NCBI RefSeq assembly: GCF_026914185.1
Contig: NC_070563.1
Coordinates: 7,709,001 to 7,773,000, forward strand
DNA: 64,000 nt
Reading direction: 5' to 3'
Source of the DNA: Puccinia triticina
Lineage: Eukaryota > Basidiomycota > Pucciniomycetes > Pucciniales > Pucciniaceae
Position 1 is the first letter of the stretch, and each line of letters starts with the position of its first letter. The notes below the pieces were generated by a model. It ran no database searches. It saw only the letters and a program-made list of their open reading frames with translations, and was not told the DNA's origin. The position numbers and the translations under genes are program-made. Below, one piece after another: positions 23,532-34,739 of this stretch.

Positions 23532-24837
23532 TTAGAAATGCCTTCTTGGTCTTTTGTGCAAGAAAACGCGCTTAGTCTTGGGTAATGATCTTCGCTCGAC
23601 ACCGGCGGGAGACGGAGAGATATCAGCAGTCAACGGGTTGTAGTTGGGATCGTGGGGGGGTGGAACACTTGACTTTACGTTGGGGTTGCTGCCTTGGTTT
23701 GCTGGCAAGACAGCTGGCGGTTCCACTCGCGCCCCCGAGTTGTAGATTCTGAATGCATCCGGATTGGGCCCGACTGTCGTCTGGCTCGATTTTGGGCCTG
23801 CTTCCTGGTTGACAGGGGGCTGAGGGGCAGGGGGGCTGCTCGGAACTACCGCTGCGCTCTTGGGAGAGGAAGCAGCGGACGGAGGTGAAACTGGCACTGA
23901 CACTGTGGTGTTGGCTGCGGGAGCAGCAACAGGAACCGTAACATTAGTTCGGTTGACTGGATCGTGCGCGTGCAGAGGAAAAGTTGTCGAGTTCTGGGGG
24001 GCTGTGTCATTGGCACCAGCTCGCTGAACGGCGATGGTGTGGTTGGTGCTGGTTGCGTTGGAGGACGGCGAGGGCTTGGCTCGCTTGGCGGCGTCACCTA
24101 ACTTGAGTGCGGCACACGAACCAAAGCCAAGTTGATTCCGGCATCTGACGATGCAGGTATCCTTACCCTTACCACCAGTGCAGGTTGCATTCCTGTTGTG
24201 TGAAGGTTTCGGAGGGCAGGTTGATTTGTAGTCAGTAATGATTTACCGCTGAGACTCAATGTAGCGCTTACGGGTAAAAGGCCGCGGTTAAGGGATAGAC
24301 GTAGTTGTGTGCCGCTGGGTTAACACCATCAACGCCTTCAACTTGAACAGTGATGTTCATAGGCTCGAAAGTGGACAGCGAGCCGTCTCGGGAGTAGTCA
24401 CAATTGAATGGACCAGAGCCGTCCGGGTTGTGGACAAACACGCCCATGACAATGGAACCGTCTTTATGCACTGCGGATACACCGCTGGCTTCGGCTGTTG
24501 GTATGCAGACTGTCAGCTGATTGCTGAATAGAAAAAAGAGGAGACCTTCCACACTTTCAGACTTACCTCGGGCCAACTCAGCATGAGGATCAATTACAAA
24601 CGGCGGAAAGTTGTCACCACCGAAAATCCTTCCACAGGGGCCCACGGTGCCCGCCTTAATTTCCTTGTCAGTGATGATACCGGTGTATTGATGGACCTGA
24701 CCCCTTGTAGTGAGCCGGGTCCCGAAGCCGGAAGATTGCACACCGTTCGCTCCATCAAGGGCGATGATGAACGAATGCGAAAAGACCTGTGGAAGAAATA
24801 CGGAAAAGACGGGGAAAACTGAGAGCGGTTTAACCAT
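23532..24837 (-). CDS. Egh16-like (MAS3/GAS1 family) secreted protein with Pro/Ser-rich tail
   Basis: Exons 24837-24567, 24509-24272 and 24192-23532 join in frame to 389 residues. Residues 1 to about 22 form a signal peptide (MVKPLSVFPVFSVFLPQVFS). The family core follows: ALDGANGVQSSGFG (26-39), PCGRIFGGDN (67-76), SGPFNCDYSRDGS, MNITVQVEGVDG and, in exon 3, CTGGKGKDTCIVRCRNQ with clustered cysteines. Known members are secreted proteins of plant-infecting fungi, expressed around appressorium formation. The last ~200 residues are an unusual extension rich in Pro, Ser, Asn and Thr with several N-x-S/T sites, suggesting a glycosylated stalk. It ends in a basic tail KTKRVFLHKRPRRHF. Exon 2 is skippable only with frame loss. 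Family assignment is by motif memory. Confidence 0.82.
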
Positions 24838-25488
24838 CTTGAATTTGGTTTTGAAACTGTTGATAAAAACTAAGGTTCAATCTATGGGGGTTAGAGAGTT
24901 CTGGAGGTTTCGTCCAGATTGAGACTTTGAAGAGATGGAAAGATTGTTTGCTGCAGAGAGGGTGGGCGAAGGAAGGATGGAGGGCGCTTTTTGAACCATT
25001 TTGGATGAGCTGCCGATATGCTCAGGCAAGAGTGCTTTTTAGATGAGATGAGCGGGTGGAGAGAGATATGGAAAGTTACTGCTTTTTGATGTCGACTGGC
25101 AAAAGGGCTGGGCGACTTTTACCGGTGTTCATATCAGGAGCTTTTAAGTTTTGATGAATGTAATACATATCATCCCCACATCCTCCCACATCCCTCCCTA
25201 CACACTTTGGAGACACGCGCATTCCACCATGCATTCCTGGTGGCCTATGTACATATGGCCATTGGCAGCGCGTGTGTGCCCGAGCCCCGAACTGAGTCAG
25301 TCCTCCGAGGGCCCCGCAGGGTCTCTGCGAGGCCCTCCTCCAGAGGCTTTGTTTAAGCTCGGTGTGTGGCGGCAGCTGCGGGTCCCCGGGCGGCACCGCT
25401 CCCCTCGTGTGGTGGTTCGGGGAGCTCCGAGGCATGACTTCGCCCCTTTCATGGTTGCACCACCCAACTTCCAGACCGGTCTCGCTCG
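24838..25488. other. Shared upstream region between divergent genes
   Basis: The Egh16-like gene (minus) and the transporter gene (plus) start 650 bp apart, so this stretch probably holds both promoters. A GC-rich palindromic segment (CCGAGGGCCC...GAGGCCCTCC) lies at about 25305-25345. The long frames here are shadows. Confidence 0.4.
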
Positions 25489-27600
25489 ATGGCTCAACAT
25501 TTCCGGCAATCTTTCTCAGTCCTCGCCATCCTGGCCAATTCGTCAGTACATATCATTTCATCCATCTCTCTGCTTGTCAAGTTGTCTTTCAACTCATCTT
25601 CTGACTTTTACTTGCCTCTTGGAAATTCTGCAATTCATATCCCGGGACCCGAGTACTTCAGATTGACTGCCGGCTCCCTGTTCACCTATCCGATATTCTC
25701 ACCTTCCCTGCAATCTCAACTGAAATTCTCAAGCAAACAGGTTCGTGGAAGAATGAAAGAAATTAATCGGAAAAATCAAATGCAGCAACTTCCAACACTT
25801 GAATTATCACAAATGATATCACCCCGCAACCCTTTCCATGCTACCAGAGGATGACTATGGCTGAAATAAACTATCAATTTATAGGTGTCAGGGACAGCTT
25901 CAATCGCTATTCTGAGTCAATACCTATCCGCTGGTATTTGGGGCTCTTTAGCTGACACGCTTGGATCGGCCAGGTGAAATTTTGTATCTCTTTTAGACAG
26001 ATTGAATTATATATACGACATGATTTCAATCCCATTTTTCACTGATATAGATGCTAATTAACCTACATGTGGTATGATATTCATTATCTTCTCTAGAGTC
26101 TCATTGGCCGCAGGAATCTTATTCTTTATTGGTTACAGTTCTTTATCCTATTCGCTACTCAGATCCTCTGAAGACCCGCATTTAACCAATGGATCTCAGT
26201 ATCCGCATCAGTCAAGCCAATCTGCCGGCTTTGAGACTTGGATTCAAGTCACAATAGCGTATTCTATCTGTGGAGCTGCGACTGCAGCATCGTCAGTCCG
26301 ATCCGTCTATCCTTCACCGCAACATATGAATTTAAAACAGAGGCTGATCTATCGCCACTGATTGTATGATGTATAATAACCTGATAGATACTTTGCAGCA
26401 ATCACGGCTTCGACTAGAATATTCGGAGAAAAGAAACCCGGACTCTCAGTGGCCGGACCGTCGTCAATGTTTGGTTTGAGCCCGCTACTGTTGAGCTTCC
26501 TGGGCGTGAAATTCTTCTCAAGTCCTGATGGATCATTCAACAGTTCTGGCTACCTAGCTTTCTTGGCAATCTTGACGTTGATTGTTAACATCACTGGTTC
26601 AATTGGCTTCCAACGGAATGATGAATTGAACTTGACTCCCAGTAGTCCGCACAGCCACGATGAGCGAACCCCTTTAATTCAAACCTCACCGCCTGTTCTC
26701 AATCACTCCATGCACTCAAAAACGGCGGCGACACTCGAGCAAGATCCTGAAGGATTAGCTAGTTTCTTGGCTAGTCCAACGGTTTGGATCTTAGGAACCG
26801 TAGTGCTCCTCTCAGTCGGACCTGCAGAAATGACTATCGCTTCGATCGGGGCGGTCGCCGATGCCAAGAATCCTGGTCTTGGGACGGCTTTTAAAGCCGG
26901 GCAGGTTCAACTGATTAGCATCACCAATACTCTCTCGCGACTTCTCTCCGGATGGCTATCTGATCGGCTCTGTCGATCTGGCTGGGGCTCACGGCTTGTC
27001 CTTTGGGGCTTTGCATGTTTCTGCTATTCTATTGCATGCTTCTCAGTCGCTGTCAATGGTGGTATTGTTTGGGTTCTAAGCGCCGTCACTGGGAGTTGTT
27101 ACGGGATCGTTTACACCATAGCGTCAGTATCAAACTCATGTGATCTTCATGTACAATGCATCTAATATGCTCACACTGAACGCTCAAATCACCATCAAAA
27201 CAAACAGCCCAAGCTTGGTGGCTACCGTCTGGCCAATCAAATTCTTTGGTCGAAACTATGGTGTGATTTCTTACTGTTAGTCCTTCTACTTTCCCCGTTG
27301 TTTCTTTATCAAGCCTTATCGAAATTGCATCAAACAAAATTTGTCAATTCCTCAAAAATCTGGGAGTGCACCCCGATTACGATTTACTTTTAATCTTACC
27401 TTCCGGCCTTTCTTCTTGAAATCGTGGCAGTTTTTGCTACAGGAAGCTTCCTGTTCATCTTCCTCTTCGGGATCCTTTTTGAGTCCAGCGATTCGAACTC
27501 GATCGGCAGGGTCTATGAGATCTCTGGTATATTTGAGCTAATCTCGATTGGCTTGATGGTCCTCTTGTATCGAAAGTATTGGATGCATGGTATAACTTAG
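25489..27600 (+). CDS. Major facilitator transporter, MCH1/Nodulin-like type
   Basis: Seven exons (25489-25541, 25662-25740, 25885-25973, 26097-26291, 26388-27122, 27208-27275, 27431-27600) join in frame to 462 residues. The first helix (QSFSVLAILANSLTAGS), the loop motif SAGIWGSLADTLGSAR after helix 2, ISITNTLSRLLSGWLSDRL in the second half, and FGRNYGVISYF near the C-terminus match the MCH1/Nodulin-like branch of the major facilitator superfamily. A hydrophilic loop (about residues 200-255, HDERTPLIQTSP) separates the halves. About twelve membrane helices are expected. MCH1 relatives are monocarboxylate-transporter homologues, but the substrate here is unknown. All six introns use GT-AG; the last is 155 nt. 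No breaks are seen. Confidence 0.85.
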
Positions 27601-28231
27601 GATTGTCTGTGAACCAATCCATCTACCTTCATCAGCCTTCATCACTCGCAAATCTTAATTGTTCTATTGTTTTCCTCGGCGGTAAACTCAGTCAATTTCT
27701 CTCTGCAGCTCGATGGGATATCTGTACAAGCACCGGTATATTTGATTGAATTGTCTTTTTGGTCTCACTGTACTCTTCACTTCCTTGTTCTACATACGTA
27801 CCGTGCTCGTTTTATCCCATTTATGTATTTCATAGATGCAGTGAATTGTTGATGCTATGATTGATGTATTCCTTGTACCAACAACTTTTTCGACTCACAT
27901 CCTTGTGTCAATCAAGATCCGTTTCAAGCTAATACAAGATGGATAACAGAAACTTCAATGTCACAAAAAACAGTGCAGTATGCTGAGGCTGAGACTACGC
28001 AAAATAGGGACGTGGGGTGATAAGGGAAATGAGGAATGGAAACAGAATACACAGGCAAGCAAGGACTCCGCTGGAGAGTGTGATATCTAATATTCACAAT
28101 CTACTGGGGCGATGTTGATTTGCCTTGGTTCAGAATTGCACCAATCAAAACATAATGTCCTTTAAATCTGACGAAGAAATTGCCAGGTGTCAGATGGAGG
28201 GAGCTTACTGGAATTCGGAAGATAGACTGAC
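27601..28231. other. Intergenic, no gene recognised
   Basis: This is the 3' flank of the transporter gene followed by AT-rich DNA. A 61-codon plus-strand frame at 27667-27852 shows hydrophobic residues but no domain or splice support. Confidence 0.35.
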
Positions 28232-28510
28232 TTGCAGCGGGATAATCGCAGGTCAGGTTTCGCTTGCCACACTCCGAACACGGTCTGCCCTGTGGAGTGA
28301 AAGATGATTACAATTTGTGTTGATGACTTATGGCCCATGGGTCTCTCTGTACATACGCTGGACTCACGCGGTCGCATCTGGTTCGTCGTTTGCTAGTTCA
28401 CAAACAAATATCAGTCAGCTGCTTGTTTTCAGTCAGCGGGTAAGACAGACTGACCGACAACCGTAACAGGTGGGGATCCTACGGTTTAGCTTCCTCCCCG
28501 GTTTGACAAG
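28232..28510 (-). pseudogene. Orphan Zn2Cys6 zinc-cluster fragment
   Basis: Minus-strand pieces 28510-28455 (GRKLNRRIPTCYGCR), 28392-28368 (25 nt, KRRTRCDR) and 28289-28232 (GRPCSECGKRNLTCDYP) splice in frame to a complete Cys6 pattern C-x2-C-x6-C-x5-C-x2-C-x6-C. Splice positions, including the 25-nt exon, equal those of the transcription factor at 43724-48319. Upstream, the frame hits a TAA about 12 codons before the first cysteine and no start is found. No regulator body follows downstream. It is best read as a truncated duplicate of the nearby regulator or a paralogue. An undetected 5' exon cannot be fully excluded. Confidence 0.7.
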
Positions 28511-29250
28511 ATGTGGTTACATTGAGCTCGAGTTTGATTGACTTGATGAGAACATCAGAGGAAATGAAGTGAGACTTCTTTAAATGATTTGGCAATTCCT
28601 GTTTTCTTATTGTTCGCTGATAGCACCCACTGGGTCTTTGCTTCCTTATGGATTTCGGAAGTGACCAAAATAAAGCAGGTCATAGTGAGCACATAAACAT
28701 GACCTCAACTGATCACAGCTAAATGCAAGTGTTCGGTATCCTCTTGTTTGGGAATTGCTATGATTTGCCATCAGGTTCCGACACCGCCGGCTTTATATGC
28801 AATCCCTCTTTTTGAGCAGGTTGCCGGCAACGCCCGAGGCCCGAGCAAGCCAAGTCTGTCCTGGGCCTCTCTCAGGCCCGCACGAGTGGGCTGCTGCCTC
28901 TCGCAAAAGCATGTGTTTATAATTTTTCGAAATGCCGTTGACCGCGCACTATCATTCCCTCAGACTTGTGAAACCTTTTGTCCAGGAATGTTTTCTGCAC
29001 TCTCGGCTTTTCATCCGGAGTTGGTTGTGCTGTCCAAGCTACAAATACTACGGAGCTTATCAAACACTAATGGCTCGCTAGCTTAACACAAGTCCCCCAT
29101 TTCGGAGGGCCCTGGCACAGCCCAAGTCACTCCCTGTGCCCGCTTGCGAGAGGGACGTGTGCCTCAAAGTTAACTCAAGTCCCTCCCTTGCCCCTCCCTT
29201 GCCGGAGGGACTTTGACTTATCAGGAATTCTTGCGTGAGAGAACCGGATA
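28511..29250. other. Intergenic with GC-rich palindromic repeat segments
   Basis: No gene is supported. At about 29077-29225 a segment begins TAGCTTAACACAAGTCCC and contains repeated CAAGTCCCTCCCTTGCC and GGAGGGACTT. It resembles the end of the 150-bp element at 23080-23229 and may be a relative. No target duplication was identified. Confidence 0.35.
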
Positions 29251-29254
29251 TTTA

Positions 29255-29431
29255 TGGTGTTCAAAGTTGGTTTGCATAATTTTATGCACGCATAAATCAT
29301 AAAATCATAAAATCTATTTTGCAGGGGATATGACTGTTTGATTATGTAATACAAAATTTCCTCACCAAAATATTTTTATGATTTTACAATTTATGCATGC
29401 ATAAAATTATGCAAACCAACTTTGAACACCA
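29255..29431. mobile_element. 177-bp MITE with TA duplication (family A, copy 1)
   Basis: The ends are an inverted repeat of about 43 bp starting TGGTGTTCAAAGTTGG and flanked by TA (29253-29254 and 29432-29433). A second, larger copy with related ends lies inside the solo LTR at about 29692-30273. TA duplications suggest a Tc1/mariner- or PIF-like source. Confidence 0.75.
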
Positions 29432-29815
29432 TAATTAGTTGTCATTTTGTTACATCTGCAGCTGTATCCCACAAGAAGTTGTGCATATGTAATATAATGT
29501 CCTAAATTTAGCTTGAGGCTGCCCAGCCAAATGTCTAAAAATTCCTTCTAACCCGCATATTGTTGAGGGTAACATAGGTGACACGAGATCTAAGAGAGAT
29601 GACAAGATGTCATGGACATGGTCCAGCACATTGAGTCAAGGTGTAATTATCATTCAGTGAGGATTGCAGTGAAGGAAACAACTAGACTATAGGGTGTTCA
29701 AAGTTGAGTTGCATAAAATCATAACACCATAAAATCATAAAATTCTGAGGTGAAAAAAATATGTACACCCAAACACTCCAATTAGAGCAACCTTTCTAAA
29801 ATGGTACATATAATA

Positions 29816-29991
29816 GGGGGTATCAAATATGAGAAATCCACAATTAGAAACCAGTCAATTAGCCAAAAATGAAATTTGTCACCAGTGGTTCCCAAAATGG
29901 AGTAGAAAAGGACCAGCATGTTTTAAAAATGGTTGGTTTTTTCAAACCCGTTAATAACATAATGGTGGATTTTGTCATATTTGATACCCCC
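29816..29991. mobile_element. 176-bp MITE, ends GGGGGTATCAAATATG
   Basis: The left end and the complemented right end share GGGGGTATCAAATATGA and further bases to ATCCAC. TAATA is present on both sides (29811-29815 and 29992-29996). It lies within the family-A MITE in the solo LTR. Confidence 0.75.
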
Positions 29992-29996
29992 TAATA

Positions 29997-30197
29997 GGGG
30001 GGTTCACAATAGGATAAAAGTAAAATTTTAGAGTCAATTTTAAGGTCTTTATCAACAAATTTTTAAAAATCTGGCAAGGTGTACAGGACTGGGTATCCCC
30101 TGAGAATCAGAGCAACGTCTTTATTTTTTAAAAAGTTGTTCATAAAGGCCTTAAAATTAGCTCTAAAGTTTTATTTTTATCCTATTGTGAACCCCCC
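29997..30197. mobile_element. 201-bp MITE, ends GGGGGGTTCACAATAGG
   Basis: The inverted ends share GGGGGGTTCACAATAGGATA and extend imperfectly over about 60 bp. TAATA flanks both sides (29992-29996 and 30198-30202). It is immediately adjacent to the previous MITE, sharing the middle TAATA. Confidence 0.75.
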
Positions 30198-30367
30198 TAA
30201 TATCATCATTTGAAAGTTTTATGATTTTATGATTTTATGTATTGAAAATTTTGTGATTTCAACTTTGAACACCTTATATATACATGCATAATATAGACTG
30301 AGTTGTGGGTGTATAGATTAGAAGCATAATGCATAGTGAGATGCTAATACACTATCCCAACACATAT

Positions 30368-30969
30368 CACTGCATACCCATCTGATTTCTTCACAGCCTC
30401 TGGTACCATTAGAATCAATCAGCTTCTCTTTGTACATGTCCTGTATCCCATCAAACTTATATCCTCATCCCTTGGGAGTAATTGCAATGCAAGAAAATGC
30501 CTTGGGAGGTCTTGTGAGGCCAAAACCATGAGAACCTGTCCAATCTTGACCTACAATTGGCCCAATGGGCCCATCACATTTCTCAGGAACAGCACTGGCA
30601 AGAATGACTACTGAGCAGCCAATTTTTGTTGAAAATACTTGAAAAATGTGTACAAAATAAGCTGAGATCAGCACAGAACTAATTATAAAATAAATGTAAA
30701 TACAAAATTCCTGATTTTCTTCAAAAACCCCTGTCAGCCTCAGCCCATGAATCTGACTTTATTCCTAAGCCTCTCCTTTGGAGACTTCATGCCTCCTTGG
30801 AGAGGCTTAGTTAAGCTTGGGTAAAGCCTAGGCTGGCATGAAGTGCTCTTGCGCAAAGCACAACATCCAAAGGATGCCCCCAAACTGAACTGAGAGATTT
30901 TCATCTTCCAAAAGTTTTTGCTGGTGATTTTTTGCCTTTCTAATTTTGGCCCTGTGCATGCCCTTTGGA
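30368..30969. other. Intergenic, no gene recognised
   Basis: A 69-codon minus-strand frame (30674-30465) is present without recognisable features. An inverted-looking segment with GGAGAGGCTTAG and CTAAGCCTCTCC lies at about 30765-30820. Confidence 0.3.
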
Positions 30970-31411
30970 CAACTTTGTAACCGCTGCGCTGTGTTTAGGC
31001 TTAGCGCAGCGGTTTTTGTGCCGCTGTGCTAACCACTTGTTATTTTCCATGAAAAAAATAATGATTTGTAGCGTGCTAAAAAAGAGGGCACGTAGCGCTG
31101 AACCACTGCATTTCAGCGGTAGCGCAGCGGTTTGAAAAATAAGAACAAAAGTGGTTTAAATTATGCTAAAAGAGGTTTAACACACATTAAAATTCTGCTA
31201 TCCGCTAAATTAGCAATGCCGCAGCGGTTTTCCACTCCCGCTGCACTATTGGTAATCACCCTGGGTAGGCAGCGGTCAATTGCTGCGTGTAGCAGTTAGC
31301 GCAGCGGCTTTTCAACAGCTTCCGCTGCATGCCTCTGGGACATAGCGGTGTGACCACTGCTCTACGCTAAATGTCCACTTTTTCTAGCGCAGCGCAGCGG
31401 TTACAACATTG
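30970..31411. mobile_element. CAA-ended TIR element with AGCGCAGCGG repeats (copy 2)
   Basis: The ends CAACTTTGTAACCGCTGCG and complemented CAATGTTGTAACCGCTGCG are inverted, and a perfect 7-bp duplication CTTTGGA (30963-30969 and 31412-31418) flanks the 442 bp. The interior contains scattered AGCGCAGCGG motifs in both orientations and is otherwise AT-rich and non-coding. It belongs with the elements at 18035 and 34011. Confidence 0.8.
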
Positions 31412-31418
31412 CTTTGGA

Positions 31419-34003
31419 CCATGAGACTCGTCTCAATCTTCCCTATGTTTTGCTGCTACACATGTTTCTCAAAGTCACATCATCCTCATCCCATGACCCT
31501 TCAAACTTTGGACTTTCAGGGTTCCTTGAGCTGTATGACTTGTGTGGATTGAACTGACCATGGTAAACCTTGGTAAACAGTATTGTTGTTCAATTAAATT
31601 ACACAAGAACCAGGTTCTCCAAGCTCTGGTTTGTAAGATTATAGCTCCAGCGGACCGGCACTCAAAGCACAAAGTACAGGGAGTGTCACGAGCCACTGAA
31701 GCTCCGGAAATTGGTAAGCTTTGTGAACCTTTTTCCGTAGCCGCGGCAAGCAGGACTGAAATAGCTGATAGCATCAACTTGATGAATGCAGACACAGTCC
31801 ATGCAAACAGCAAGATCAAAAACTCAGCAAAACACTGTTGATTGTCATTGTTGTAAAGAATCTTGAGTAATGCCAAAGGTGAGCTCTTGTAATTTAAACA
31901 ACCAAATGGCAAGTCAAGACTAATGTATTGACCCTACTCCTTGCAGAGAAAAATCTAAAAGGAAGATACCGGGCGGACATCACACCAATCCAAAACGGTG
32001 AAGGAAAAAGTGAGTAGCCAGTTTCCCTAAGCTAGAAAAAATCAAGAAGATGGAGGAGGTTCTAGATTGATGGCTCTGTTCTCACAGATAACCTCGCCAG
32101 AACCAAACTTGCACAGTGCTTAAGCTGGGCCATAAACAAGCACAGAACTCGGGCTATGTAAGAGATTACCTAGAGATAAAACACTGAAAGACAAACAAAG
32201 CTGGTTTGGGTTTGTAACTTAAACAGATCAGCCTTGTTAACTGAGACTAGTTCTACTCTCTCAATCTCATACTACTAGTCAGCGGCCAATCAAACTGCTT
32301 CCAGGTATAAGATAATCTCCTTTCATTTCTTATCTTAAACCAAGCCTGCCTGAGCATGTAAATAGAAGTAGCGGCTAAGATTAACAATGGAATAGAACTT
32401 CCAGTTCTTCCAAAAATTTCATGGTTAAGATTCCTTGGCCACTCCAGCTCTTGCATATGAGGACAGGGAAATGAAGCCAAGATGGTCAGCTATCTTGACC
32501 CTTCAGGGCTTCAGCAGAGGCTGGCTAGTTCTTGCTTTGTGAAGGGTGAAAGGAAAAAAGGGCATAAAAAGCCACAGGCATAAAAAGCCACAAAAGCCCC
32601 AACATCTTGGACAAGAAGTATGTCTTGGACAAGAAGTATGTCATACAGTCATTCTGAAAAAGCTTAGCTTCTTTGGAAGGAATTTACACCCAAACTTTGT
32701 ATTGGATTTGCCAATATTGTGTGCAATTACAATGTCAAGGTTGGTCATATGTACATTCATTCCTACCTCATTCTTATATGCAGGGTGCATATACAGGATC
32801 CAGGTAAGATTAACCAGCCACTAATGATATTTTCCTAATTCTGATTCTACAATTGAGCAATTCTACCTCAGAGCCCAAACTACTCCCAACCGCAAGGTTA
32901 GATGGTTCCGGTCCTAGTGGCCAGTGTTTTTGTTTTCTGCTACCAAACAGCTTGTTTTGTGGCATCCTGCAATTAAATGTGCTGGAAGGTCTGAATATCA
33001 TGTGTCCAACCTTGATGTTTGATGCAGATGGGTTGGCACATCCAGAAGGACATTCCCCTGGAAATTACTTCCCAAGAAGCTAAGCTTTCTTGGTATTTCT
33101 CTAATTCATAAGCCTCTTGTACGCAGAGTCCCTTGGGGAAACAGGGGTGCCCCCTGTTAGAATTTCAAGGCAAGAAGAAGAAGTGGAGATTTTGAAAGAG
33201 GAGCTTATATTACTTGATCTTTTTGTGATTCTTGATGATGGTCAAGAGAAGAATGGGGTCTGACTCAATAATTTATTACCAATGAAGTCAGAGAAGACTA
33301 TAAAACAAGTTTACCTGTCACACTTTTGACAGATGAATACAACAACTTGAGATGAGAACTACACATCTCAGCTCTACAGGACTCATTTACTTTAAAATCT
33401 ACATGTCTAAAATAAAGAAAATATAAATTCTAGAACTACACATCATTATTAAATGAATAGAATTAAGAACTACATGCCTTAATATAATTATAATAGTATT
33501 TTTGATTGTTGGTAAAATAAAGCTAGAGGCTGAGAGAGACTAGAAATCTAACATCCCTCTCATTTTGAGAGGCTTAGTTAGGCTAGAATGGCTTGATGTT
33601 TTCAGGACCTAAAAGCAGCGAGAATACTATAGTACATGTTGTATCTATTAGAGAATGTTGAAATGGACCTGGGTACTGGTTGCACAGCCAGTACCCACAT
33701 GTTTTCCCCAAAACCAGGCACCCAGCACCACTGGGCGGGTACCAGCAGTTTGTTTTGCCAGGTATGAGATTGGGGGGCCCAAGCATCCTACTTGGGATCT
33801 TTGGGGGGTCCCCGCGGGGATGTATCCATGGGTGAGGTTTGTAGTACATGTACATACCATCAGCTGCAGTGGTTTCTGCAGGGGTACCCACGGGGATACC
33901 CTAGCACAGGAAAAAAAAATTTAAACATCCTCAGTTCCAAAATACCAAGAAAACAAGCATTATGTGTGAAAACCAAGCTGGGAAATGCCCCCATTGAGAG
34001 GGT
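31419..34003. other. Long intergenic stretch without supported genes
   Basis: A 145-codon minus-strand frame (31912-31475) has hydrophobic parts but no start context, domain or homologous neighbour. Small tandem duplications occur at about 32560-32600 (GGCATAAAAAGCCACA twice) and 32608-32644 (TTGGACAAGAAGTATGT twice). At about 33670-33905 a degenerate GGGTACC-rich segment resembles the one at 42040-42320. Confidence 0.4.
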
Positions 34004-34010
34004 CTTGTAG

Positions 34011-34669
34011 CAAGACCGCACATATTACACTGCACTTAGCGTAGCGGTTTCTTGTGGCCGCTTGGCTAGTATTACAATGTAGCCTATAATCAGCTACAAT
34101 TACAGCTACAAAATGTTTGGGAAAAAGTGCATGTTTAGCTACAAATTACAGCTAATTAGCTTTAGTGGCCCTCTAATTAGCTGTAATTTAGTGTTAGCAG
34201 AGCTTAGCGGGTCAATATTACAGCTAAAGCTAACAGCCTGGAAGTTTAGCAGCTGTGAAGCCCTGCAATTCCCTTGGGTTTCACAAGGTTACACGGGAAT
34301 ATCCCTTGATTACATCAGCTTATATTTCACTCTTAGCTATATAGTCTGAACTTCCCCGCTCCCCACCTAGCTCAGCAGAGACCCCGGACTGATCCCTCTC
34401 TCACTGAGCAATGTAAGCTTCTCACTCCCTTTCTTCTCCTTCTTCTATGATTCATCTTGTATGTGGAGAGACCCCGGACTGATCCCTCTCTCACTGAGCT
34501 AGCTCTATGAAATAAAGCCCCCAAGATTTTTTCTAGAACTGCTCCAAGGCCTCACTGCCTTGTCCCTCCGCCTCCGAACAGTGAAGGGTCTCCCGACCCT
34601 TACAGCGGCTCTCAGCTATATTTAATTTCTAGCGGCGCTAATGTAATTAGCGTAATATGTGTGGTCTTG
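34011..34669. mobile_element. CAA-ended TIR element (copy 3)
   Basis: The ends CAAGACCGCACATATTAC and complemented CAAGACCACACATATTAC are inverted. The 7-bp duplication CTTGTAG is exact (34004-34010 and 34670-34676). The interior starts with an AGCGTAGCGG motif, has many TACAGCTA repeats, and contains a 33-bp direct repeat (starts at about 34376 and 34468, beginning AGAGACCCCGGACTG). No coding capacity is seen. Confidence 0.8.
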
Positions 34670-34739
34670 CTTGTAGGCACCCATTGGTGTGCACTTTCTC
34701 AAAGGTGGTGTTGTCAAACCTAATGTACAAACCAGCTAG

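Larger units (their letters stand above)
29561..30362 (+). repeat. Solo LTR with nested miniature elements
   Basis: The LTR begins TGTTGAGGGTAAC and ends TATCCCAACA and is flanked by a perfect 5-bp duplication CATAT (29556-29560 and 30363-30367), so it is a genuine solo LTR. Its sequence equals the two LTRs at 37608-37820 and 38942-40531 (about 210 bp when uninterrupted). A family-A MITE (about 29692-30273, ends GGGTGTTCAAAG and CTTTGAACACC) is inserted after ACTAGACTATA. Inside that lie two more elements at 29816-29991 and 29997-30197. Confidence 0.85.
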
